Shown here in pieces: positions 57,196 through 64,000 of a DNA stretch of 64,000 bases. The stretch lies in the NCBI RefSeq assembly GCF_900060185.1, contig NZ_FIZY01000006.1:1-64000 (forward strand), given 5' to 3'. Each line of letters starts with the position of its first letter. Position 1 is the first letter of the stretch. The notes beneath the pieces are model-generated. The model saw nothing but the letters and a program-made list of their open reading frames with translations, searched no databases and had not been told where the DNA came from. The position numbers and the translations under genes are program-made. The DNA is from Grimontia marina. GTDB taxonomy: Bacteria; Pseudomonadota; Gammaproteobacteria; Enterobacterales; Vibrionaceae.

Positions 57196-58309
57196 CAGGC
57201 AGTACCACTTCCCAGCTTTCAACCCAGGTAATCGCAACTTTCTGATCCAATGAGTGGTCTACATCTGGATCGTCTTCATTGAAGAACTCACTGACCATGA
57301 CAGACATACCTGATTCCAGCTCAAGTACTGAATCCAGCGTCATGCCCTTGTAGTTGCGCTCGCGAACGTAACCGATAATGCCATTGCCTGAATCTGCCGC
57401 TTCGATTTCTTCGATACGCAGGTCTTCAGGACGCAGCAGAACTTTTACGTGGTCACCCGCTTTGACGTCCAATTTACAGTAAACCTGACATTCACGGCCT
57501 TCGATAGTCGCGGTAATACGTTGTTCATCAATACGCGAAACGACATCAGCATCGAACACGTTGATTTCACCAATGAAGCGCGCCACAAAAAGGTTAGAAG
57601 GTTCTTCGTAGATTTCACGAGGGCTGCCATCCTGAACCACATCACCTGCTTTCATTACGATGATACGGTCAGACATCGACAGGGCTTCTTCCTGATCGTG
57701 AGTAACGAAGATGAAAGTAATGCCAAGCTTACGCTGGAGCTGTTTCAGCTCCATCTGCATTTGTTTACGCAGTTTGTAGTCCAGCGCTGAGAGAGACTCG
57801 TCCAATAGGAGTACTTTTGGTTTGTTAACCACGGCTCGTGCAATTGCAACACGCTGTTGCTGACCGCCTGAAAGTTGGTGTGGTTTACGGGGGGCGAATT
57901 TCTCAAGTTGAACCATGCGAAGGGCTTCCATCACACGTGGTTCGATTTCACTTTCAGCCACTTTCTGCATACGCAGGCCAAAAGCAACGTTGTCGAACAC
58001 AGTCATGTGCGGAAACAGTGCATAACTCTGGAAAACGGTATTTACATGACGTTGTTCTGCGGGGATAGCAGTCACGTCCTGCTCATCAATGATAATTTGG
58101 CCATCGTCTGCATCTTCAAGACCAGCAATCAAACGAAGTACTGTGGTCTTGCCACAACCTGACGGACCTAGAATCGTTAAAAACTCACCGTTGTTTATTT
58201 CAAGATCAAAGTTCGAAATAATCTCTTTGCCATCGAAGCTCTTACACAGCCCTTTCAACTGGACAACGGGTTTTTTAATTGGTTGTGTTGCGTTCAATTC
58301 TACTCTCAC
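57182..58309 (-). CDS. potA: Spermidine/putrescine ABC transporter, ATPase PotA
   Basis: 375 residues (E. coli 378). Walker [11 protein letters not shown]-loop [11 protein letters not shown], signature [14 protein letters not shown], Walker [16 protein letters not shown] with the family's ESLS instead of EPLS, then the TOBE domain ([11 protein letters not shown]) and end [15 protein letters not shown]. The start is uncertain: the AGGAG at 58309-58313 touches the GTG at 58309 and leaves no spacing, whereas it would sit 11 bases before a TTG at 58297. First gene of potABCD, which imports polyamines. Confidence 0.95.
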   Translation of the reverse strand: MRVELNATQPIKKPVVQLKGLCKSFDGKEIISNFDLEINNGEFLTILGPSGCGKTTVLRLIAGLEDADDGQIIIDEQDVTAIPAEQRHVNTVFQSYALFPHMTVFDNVAFGLRMQKVAESEIEPRVMEALRMVQLEKFAPRKPHQLSGGQQQRVAIARAVVNKPKVLLLDESLSALDYKLRKQMQMELKQLQRKLGITFIFVTHDQEEALSMSDRIIVMKAGDVVQDGSPREIYEEPSNLFVARFIGEINVFDADVVSRIDEQRITATIEGRECQVYCKLDVKAGDHVKVLLRPEDLRIEEIEAADSGNGIIGYVRERNYKGMTLDSVLELESGMSVMVSEFFNEDDPDVDHSLDQKVAITWVESWEVVLPDEEA

Positions 58310-58639
58310 TCCTTACACCGTGGGCGATTAGCTAAGTAAAAATTCCCCTAAAAATAGACGGCGCATGATAGACGCGCGAATCATGAAGTTAAAGCGTTTT
58401 TTTATGTTTTATCGGCAATTTTTCACCCTAAAATTGACGCGGTGCAGGAATTTGTAGAAACCGCGAGCAAATCCGATTCTTGCGACCTGCGTCGATAAAT
58501 TAGGGACGAAGGCGTTCGGTAGTATAGACCGTTAAGGTGACGTCTAAAAATGCGACACCTTGAGACGTGTTCAAAAAATATCACCTATAACTTTAAGAGT
58601 GGGGAGATTTCTTAGGCTAAAGACAAAAGTTACTTTGCT
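58310..58639. other. Divergent spacer between potA and the envelope operon
   Basis: 330 bp without a gene. It presumably holds promoters for potABCD leftwards and the three-gene operon rightwards. No repeat or convincing operator was found. Confidence 0.4.
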
Positions 58640-59449
58640 ATGAATAAACAACAGTTGAGCAACGCACTTCACGTTGGCGGCACCCTAGAAAATGCGCTGA
58701 GTGGCAATTATACGCTAAGTGCTTCCAGTGTGGTTCAAGAAGCGGTCAAGCTGACGCAGAAGCATTTTTGGCAATTCCTACCTGCGACAGTGGTTTTGAC
58801 CATAGCGCATGTGTTGATTTTCCTGGTTGCGCTTACGATTATGCAGGACACACCCTATACGGTGATGGAAGCCTTTATCGGGAAACGGCAAATGACACCT
58901 GATCTTATGGCGTCAGCCAGAATTGCTGTTTTCGCTGCAACAGTATTATCGGCACCGCTATATGCAGGGGCGAGCCTGATGGGCCTAAGCCATGCCATCG
59001 GGTTTCGGACCAAGCCACGACACATTATTAAGGGTTTGGCTTATGCACTTGCCGTAACGCTGGCCATGAGCTTTATCAACGCATTACAAAGCTTCAGCAG
59101 CCAACTCATCCCGTTGCTGGGAATCTTCCTCGGCATTACCTTCTCCATGACCATTCTGCTTATCTGTGAAAAGCGGTTGCGCCCGGTGGAGGCGATGATC
59201 GTTTCATTTAGGGCGATTATAAAAAAACTGATACCATTGACCTTGGTTTACATCGTCATTGCTATCTTGTTTGTCTTTTCTTATGCGACAGCAGGGTTGG
59301 CCTTGGTCTGGGCGCTACCATTCATGTTCAATGTTAAGGGCGTGCTTTACCGAGAAATGTTCGGTGTTGGTATTGAAGTGACCGTGTCACAAGAAGGCGA
59401 TGATGATTCTTCTTCTGATGACGGTAATAAAGAGGTTTTCAACGCGTAA
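58640..59449 (+). CDS. Conserved inner-membrane protein of unknown function
   Basis: 269 residues. A polar N-terminal stretch of about 40 residues, then about six hydrophobic segments (roughly 44-68, 90-115, 132-150, 155-175, 198-225, 226-236), and an acidic tail (EGDDDSSSDDGNKE). I did not recognise the family. Its stop directly touches the start of the next gene (TAAATG), so it is cotranscribed with the Bax-like lipoprotein and the DUF2987 protein; an envelope role is likely. Confidence 0.75.
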   Translation: MNKQQLSNALHVGGTLENALSGNYTLSASSVVQEAVKLTQKHFWQFLPATVVLTIAHVLIFLVALTIMQDTPYTVMEAFIGKRQMTPDLMASARIAVFAATVLSAPLYAGASLMGLSHAIGFRTKPRHIIKGLAYALAVTLAMSFINALQSFSSQLIPLLGIFLGITFSMTILLICEKRLRPVEAMIVSFRAIIKKLIPLTLVYIVIAILFVFSYATAGLALVWALPFMFNVKGVLYREMFGVGIEVTVSQEGDDDSSSDDGNKEVFNA

Positions 59450-60223
59450 ATGAAGCTTTCTCATGCTGTATTGGCTTCGGCTCTATTTCTTTCTGCGTGT
59501 AGCGACGCCCCACAACCCCCTCTCACTGTAGACACACTCCAACAGGCTTCTCCGCCACCTTCGATGGTCGAGAAGCCTGATTTTGGTTCTTACCAAATTG
59601 TTGATGAGAAGAAAAAAGCGTTTGTGGATTTTATGAAACCCGGCATCAACTATATCAACGGACTGATCGAAAACGCGCGCACACGACTGGTTGAATTGGA
59701 AAAAGGCAAAACGCCAACGACAGAAGACAAAGCGTTCATTGCCCGTGTCGCCGAGTTGTTTAATCTGACGCTTCCAGGAGCAGGTGCTGATCAAAAATGG
59801 TATCAAGAAGCACTTAAACGTGTTGATGTGATACCTGCAGATCTTGTTTTAACTCAGGCAGCTAAAGAATCTGGATGGGGTACATCACGCTTTGCCCGTG
59901 AAGGAAATAACTACTTTGGACAGTGGTGTTACACTTCTGGCTGCGGCATTGTGCCAAGCGCACGTTCGCAGGGTAAAACCCATGAAGTCGCCGTGTTCAA
60001 AGACACTTATCAATCAATTCGAGCGTATTTCCTTAACGTCAACCGTAATAAAGCGTATGCCCCGTTGCGAGATATTCGTGCTGAACTGAGAAAATCAGGT
60101 AAGCCGGTTATCGGCGTTGCATTGGCTAATGGATTGAAAAGCTACTCTGAACGCGGACAAACTTACGTCGAAGAAGTGCAAAGCATGATTCGATATAACC
60201 AGAAGTATTGGAGCCAAGGATGA
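59450..60223 (+). CDS. Bax-like glucosaminidase-domain lipoprotein
   Basis: 257 residues. A lipoprotein signal with lipobox LSAC (Cys17). The C-terminal half is a GH73-type glucosaminidase domain like E. coli Bax: the catalytic Glu is expected in TQAAKESGWGTSRFAREGNN, followed by YFGQWC and the end SYSERGQTYVEEVQSMI. It likely cuts peptidoglycan glycans at the membrane. The ATG follows the upstream stop without a gap, and its own stop overlaps the next start (ATGA). Confidence 0.88.
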   Translation: MKLSHAVLASALFLSACSDAPQPPLTVDTLQQASPPPSMVEKPDFGSYQIVDEKKKAFVDFMKPGINYINGLIENARTRLVELEKGKTPTTEDKAFIARVAELFNLTLPGAGADQKWYQEALKRVDVIPADLVLTQAAKESGWGTSRFAREGNNYFGQWCYTSGCGIVPSARSQGKTHEVAVFKDTYQSIRAYFLNVNRNKAYAPLRDIRAELRKSGKPVIGVALANGLKSYSERGQTYVEEVQSMIRYNQKYWSQG

Positions 60224-60864
60224 TTAGAGGACTTACGGCAGTCTTACTGGCCGCTGTAATTTCATCACCTGTCGCTGCGGCGCAGGTGAAATTCAGTTAC
60301 AGCAAGCTATATACCCAGCTTAAGCATAACTATGGTGAAAACCATCCAGATGTGAAAATTGGATATTTTATGATTTCTCCTAGCAATGGGGACACTTGCA
60401 AAATCACCAAAGCCTGGATGACCAAAAAAGCGCATTACGAAGAATTTGAGATCCCGGCATCGCAAGAACTCCCGCTTCCTATCGACAGTCACCTTCGTAA
60501 AGTGAATCCGGACGTGTTTATTGAGACCGCCGGCACTCAAGCCTGTGATATTTCATTTCAGGTAATGGCAAAGAAAAGTTTCGGTTCAGAAGTGACGGAA
60601 GAACAGGTCAATAATCTTGTTCCTCAGATGACGACCATGATGAAGGATTTAGGGGGGATGTTTTCCTCCTGGTTTATGCCGGAAGTTGAAGGGGTGACCG
60701 TTCATTTTGCTAATGTCCAACCCGAACTAAAAACCTCTGAAGGACGCGCTATTAATGTGGAAGGGAAAGTTGCCATTATCCGTTTGAATGAGATGAAAAC
60801 TGGAGAACGTGTTTTCTTTCCGCAAAAGCCACTGAAAGTCACGCCTTGGATCCCGCAACATTAA
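60220..60864 (+). CDS. DUF2987 family secreted protein
   Basis: 214 residues with a signal peptide (about 1-20, AAA-QV). The stretch KFSYSKLYTQLKHNYGENHPDVKIG is the hallmark of DUF2987 proteins of Vibrio and Shewanella. Two cysteines (CKI near 56 and AC near 109) may pair. Function unknown; coupling to the glucosaminidase gene suggests a cell-wall role. AAGGATG gives the ribosome site and the overlapping start at 60220. Confidence 0.82.
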   Translation: MIRGLTAVLLAAVISSPVAAAQVKFSYSKLYTQLKHNYGENHPDVKIGYFMISPSNGDTCKITKAWMTKKAHYEEFEIPASQELPLPIDSHLRKVNPDVFIETAGTQACDISFQVMAKKSFGSEVTEEQVNNLVPQMTTMMKDLGGMFSSWFMPEVEGVTVHFANVQPELKTSEGRAINVEGKVAIIRLNEMKTGERVFFPQKPLKVTPWIPQH

Positions 60865-61043
60865 ACCTTTAGTCGCCTCGTTAGCCATGGTTGTAGGGAG
60901 GCACTAATCAGGTCGCCTGAATGGAATTGGACATAGGCGGTTTCGGATTTTTCACCCAGGGATTTCAACGCTTCTAAAAGATACGTATAATCCACCGCCT
61001 GTTAAAATACACCGTTGACTCAGTCGACACTTTGAGAACGCCA

Positions 61044-61937
61044 ATGAATCAGAAAGATACGAGAAAAGAGACACTTGAATTCAACAAACTCCAAAAACGC
61101 CTGAGGAGGAATGTTGGTAGTGCTATCGCCGACTATAACATGATCGAAGAAAATGATGTTGTGATGGCATGTATCAGCGGTGGTAAAGATTCATTTGCTA
61201 TGCTCGATATCTTACTGAACTTGCAGGCGGCAGCACCTGTAAAGTTTGACGTAGTTGCGGTCAACTTAGATCAGAAACAACCTGGTTTCCCAGAGCATAT
61301 TCTACCTGAGTACTTCGAAAGCCTGAATATCCCTTATTACATTGTTGATAAAGATACCTATTCAGTTGTTAAAGAAAAGGTCCCTGAGGGAAAGACGACC
61401 TGTGGTCTTTGTTCGCGTTTACGTCGAGGGACTTTATACTCATTTGCAGAGAAAATTGGTGCGACCAAATTAGCACTTGGCCATCACATGGATGATATCG
61501 TTGAAACTATGTTTCTCAATATGTTCCATGGCTCCCGATTGAAAGCAATGCCGCCAAAACTGCGCTCAGATGATGGAAGAAATGTTGTTATCCGGCCTCT
61601 AACTTATTGCCGAGAGAAAGATCTAGTTAAGTACGCTGAGCATAAAAACTTCCCAATCATTCCTTGTAACCTTTGTGGGTCGCAAGAAAATCTCCAGCGT
61701 CAGGCAATCAAATCGATGCTAAACGAGTGGGATAGAAAAACACCTGGCCGCGTGGAGAGTATCTTTAAGTCCATCCAAAATGTTAGCCCAAGTCAATTGG
61801 CAGACCGAGAGCTCTTCGATTTTGTTAATTTGCCTCTGGATCGTGAAGGCAACCGCGGTGAATATGAGTTCAGTGAGGCAGTAGTTTCATCGACAAACAT
61901 TGACGAATCACTTTGTATTGACGTCACTAACGTGTAG
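61044..61937 (+). CDS. ttcA: tRNA 2-thiocytidine biosynthesis protein TtcA
   Basis: 297 residues. The PP-loop SGGKDS lies at 45-50 and the Fe-S cysteines are Cys120 and Cys123 ([12 protein letters not shown]) plus a later one in [16 protein letters not shown]. TtcA thiolates cytidine 32 of some tRNAs using ATP and an iron-sulfur cluster. I chose the ATG at 61044 (MNQKDTRKE); a TTG at 61032 is open but unneeded. Single gene with its own terminator. Confidence 0.95.
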   Translation: MNQKDTRKETLEFNKLQKRLRRNVGSAIADYNMIEENDVVMACISGGKDSFAMLDILLNLQAAAPVKFDVVAVNLDQKQPGFPEHILPEYFESLNIPYYIVDKDTYSVVKEKVPEGKTTCGLCSRLRRGTLYSFAEKIGATKLALGHHMDDIVETMFLNMFHGSRLKAMPPKLRSDDGRNVVIRPLTYCREKDLVKYAEHKNFPIIPCNLCGSQENLQRQAIKSMLNEWDRKTPGRVESIFKSIQNVSPSQLADRELFDFVNLPLDREGNRGEYEFSEAVVSSTNIDESLCIDVTNV

Positions 61938-61969
61938 TCATGTACTTCATTTATAAATTGCAATATAAG

Positions 61970-61994
61970 AAGGGAGCCATCGGGCTCCCTTTCT
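61970..61994 (+). terminator. Rho-independent terminator after ttcA
   Basis: AAGGGAGCC (61970-61978), loop ATCG, GGCTCCCTT (61983-61991), followed by TCTG. Strong stem, short T run. Confidence 0.8.
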
Positions 61995-62223
61995 GTATCC
62001 ATTCCTGAACATTATCCCTGATGTTTTCCTGAAGTTCGTATGAATAAAAACTGCCATATCAAATTCAATGGATGGCAGCTATTTCTATAAAGTCTTGCTT
62101 CTTTCAGTATCAACGACTCTAAGTGTCCGACAGGCGGACAAAGTAAGCCCTTCTGTGGAAACATTTTGTTAACAACATTACCGTTATATTACAGGTCTAG
62201 ACTGCGTCGTAGAGGTGGTGTGC
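61995..62223. other. Upstream region of the TRAP transporter genes
   Basis: No gene. It contains two small dyads, CTGCCAT/ATGGCAG at about 62049-62079 and GTCCG/CGGAC at about 62124-62138, that could be leader hairpins. The region probably carries the promoter for the TRAP genes. Confidence 0.35.
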
Positions 62224-62691
62224 ATGAGTGGCGAAGTTGTTAACCGTTATTCACTTATTTTGTCGGCACTGTGCTTTATGCTTGGTGCGATGATGACAGT
62301 GTTAGACGTCTTTCTCCGTGCTATTTGGAACGCTAATTTGCCAGGAGTCATCGAAGCTACTGCTTTGTCTATCGGCTTAGGGGCGCTGCTCTCAATGCCG
62401 GCTTGTTATCTTAAGGATTCCAATGTTACGGCGCGCCTGCTTAGTGAGTTGAAACCTAAATTATTCGAGCGCCCACTTCTTATCTTGGGTAGCGCTTTTT
62501 CACTTGTGTTTGCCATTTCGCTTTTCTACATCATGACAACGTATGTCATAGAAAGTTGGGGCACACCAGAATCCACGCCTGATTTGGGTCTCCCAAAAGA
62601 TTTGCTGCTCTTGCTTATCTCCCTGTCTTTCTTTATCGCAATATTAGCGGCATCTATGCGTTTGACCAAAGCGCTGAAGGGAGTCAACTAA
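62224..62691 (+). CDS. TRAP transporter small permease (DctQ type)
   Basis: 155 residues, four membrane helices (about 9-32, 44-62, 84-106, 125-145). The family pattern is RAIWNANLPGVIEATALSIGLGALLSMP. It is the small subunit of a tripartite, sodium-driven importer for organic acids. AGAGGTGG precedes the ATG at 62224; GTG codons at 62215 and 62218 are less likely starts. Its stop abuts the start of the large permease gene. Confidence 0.88.
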   Translation: MSGEVVNRYSLILSALCFMLGAMMTVLDVFLRAIWNANLPGVIEATALSIGLGALLSMPACYLKDSNVTARLLSELKPKLFERPLLILGSAFSLVFAISLFYIMTTYVIESWGTPESTPDLGLPKDLLLLLISLSFFIAILAASMRLTKALKGVN

Positions 62692-63996
62692 ATGGATGCG
62701 GGGATCGTAATCGGTGGGATTGGTTTTGCTGCGACATTGGTGCTTATCCTCCTCGAAGTGCCAGTTGGCGTTGCAATGGGACTGGTCGCACTGGCAGGTT
62801 GCAGTTATATCATCGGTACTGAAGGGATGCTGACAATTGGGGCAACTACCGTTTGGGAGTCTCTGACTAATTACACCCTCGCTATGCTCCCCCTTTTTGT
62901 TTTTATGGGTAATATTGCAGTGCAATGCGGGCTATCGAGTCGACTCTATGAGGCCATGCGAACGTTGTTAGGCCATCAGCGGGGTGGTTTAGCCATGGCG
63001 ACGATCAGCGCATCTGCAGGTTTCGGTATGATCTCTGGCTCTTCTCTTGCTACAACAGCAACAATGGGGCGAATAGCATTGCCGGAAATGGCGCGAGCAG
63101 GTTATTCACAAAGTCTGGCTTCGGGCACAGTAGCAGCTGGCGGCACATTAGGCATTTTGATTCCTCCCTCGACAGTGTTAGTGATTTATGCGTTTCTCGC
63201 AGAGCAGTCTATTCGTCAACTCCTTTTAGCCACTGCTGGCCCCATTTCCATTGCTATTCTGCTTTACTTCTCTGCCATCTGGTTTTCACTAAAAATTAGC
63301 CGCTCAAGCGCTACTGAACGCCCAAGAGCCTCTAAGCAGGAAAGATTGAATGCTTGGAAAGAATTGGGGCCGCCAGTAAGTGTTTTCAGCTTGATTATGT
63401 TAGGTCTATATAGTGGCTACTTTACGGCTAACGAGACGGCGGCTGTGGGGTTAGTGCTTGTGCTCGGATATGGCGTGCTCAGTCGACGCCTTTCTAAAAA
63501 TGGGTTTGTTGAAGCCGCAACGGATACAGCCAAAACTTGCGGTGCTCTCTATCTCGTGCTCATCGCTGCAAATTTATTCAACTTTTTCCTCGCGCTTTCC
63601 GATTTACCTTTCTCATTGACGGCGATTTTTTCCGGTGTTCTCGATTCACCACTGATGGTGATTCTCTTAATGACATGCATCTATCTGGTTTTAGGAACCC
63701 TGATGGATAGCCTGGCAATGTTGTTATTGACCGTTCCGCTATTTGTCCCTGTCGCGGATGCCGCAGGTATAGACCTGGTTTGGTTCGGTATTTATGTGGT
63801 TATGGTCGTAGAAATGGGGCTGATTACACCACCTGTAGGAATGAATTTATTTGTTTTAAAGGCGACGAATGCAGACATACCCATGGTTGCTCTTTGGAAA
63901 GGGGTTCTGCCTTTCGTCGCCGCAGATTTTATACGGATAGGCTTGATTATCGCCTTTCCAGTACTGGTTATGTGGTTGCCCGATGCTGCCAAATAG
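62692..63996 (+). CDS. TRAP transporter large permease (DctM type)
   Basis: 434 residues, about twelve membrane helices. DctM signatures: LAMLPLFVFMGNIAVQCGLS, GFGMISGSSLATTATMGRIALPEM, GGTLGILIPPSTVLVIYAF, and TPPVGMNLFVLKA near the end. It couples sodium entry to uptake of a ligand delivered by a DctP protein, which is not in the window and probably follows or is encoded elsewhere. The start codon directly follows the DctQ stop. Complete, with four bases to the window end. Confidence 0.92.
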   Translation: MDAGIVIGGIGFAATLVLILLEVPVGVAMGLVALAGCSYIIGTEGMLTIGATTVWESLTNYTLAMLPLFVFMGNIAVQCGLSSRLYEAMRTLLGHQRGGLAMATISASAGFGMISGSSLATTATMGRIALPEMARAGYSQSLASGTVAAGGTLGILIPPSTVLVIYAFLAEQSIRQLLLATAGPISIAILLYFSAIWFSLKISRSSATERPRASKQERLNAWKELGPPVSVFSLIMLGLYSGYFTANETAAVGLVLVLGYGVLSRRLSKNGFVEAATDTAKTCGALYLVLIAANLFNFFLALSDLPFSLTAIFSGVLDSPLMVILLMTCIYLVLGTLMDSLAMLLLTVPLFVPVADAAGIDLVWFGIYVVMVVEMGLITPPVGMNLFVLKATNADIPMVALWKGVLPFVAADFIRIGLIIAFPVLVMWLPDAAK

Positions 63997-64000
63997 CATC

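Overview
The window reads as a chromosomal segment of a marine gammaproteobacterium of the family Vibrionaceae; Grimontia, Enterovibrio or Photobacterium-like is my best guess, not proven. The basis is gene order and protein similarity recalled from memory: thrS-infC-rpmI-rplT, pheST-ihfA, astE, btuCD, hrpA, potABCD, cobB and ttcA, together with small families typical of these bacteria (YibL, DUF3581, DUF2987). No rRNA, tRNA, CRISPR or prophage was seen.

Layout. 1-346: left end of an IS21-type element (start of its transposase plus 23-bp-spaced end repeats), fused to a chemotaxis receptor that has lost its N-terminus (317-1930). 2.2-5.5 kb: thrS-infC-rpmI-rplT with a tRNA-Thr anticodon-arm mimic in the thrS leader and an AUU start for infC. 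6.1-9.9 kb: a ribose/ChvE-like sugar ABC importer. 10.3-17.5 kb: pheST, ihfA, astE, btuCD. 17.5-25.9 kb: a 266-bp MITE-like element, a TerB-like protein, OsmC, an orphan terminator (possible sRNA), YibL, HrpA, an L,D-transpeptidase-like protein and a secreted LigE-type DNA ligase. 26.1-41.7 kb: an accessory sugar-acid locus. 41.9-47.6 kb: lldEFG (lutABC) plus a dld-II type D-lactate dehydrogenase. 47.8-53.5 kb: HDOD, DUF3581, NUDIX, and a diguanylate cyclase/PstS-like/porin trio. 53.6-61.9 kb: cobB, potABCD, a three-gene envelope operon, ttcA. 62.2-64 kb: TRAP transporter DctQ-DctM.

The accessory locus is the most interesting part. On the minus strand it encodes a PdxA-like dehydrogenase, a rhamnonate-dehydratase-like enolase-superfamily enzyme, a GguC/AraD1-like FAH-fold protein, a beta-propeller, a ketoglutarate-semialdehyde-dehydrogenase-like ALDH and an SMP-30 lactonase. 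Together they suggest a non-phosphorylating route that degrades an aldonic acid to 2-oxoglutarate or similar. On the plus strand a MalK-type ABC importer is followed, with overlapping or near-touching genes, by a membrane-anchored diheme cytochrome c and a DOMON-cytochrome b561 protein. A LacI-type regulator sits at one end and a FadR-type GntR regulator at the other.

One dyad, CTGGTA-N9-TACCAG or close to it, occurs four times: before the ChvE-like importer at 6.0 kb, twice in the divergent promoter region of the sugar-acid locus, and before the gntR gene. This suggests that two loci about 28 kb apart, separated by housekeeping genes, form one regulon that includes a redox module of unknown electron donor.
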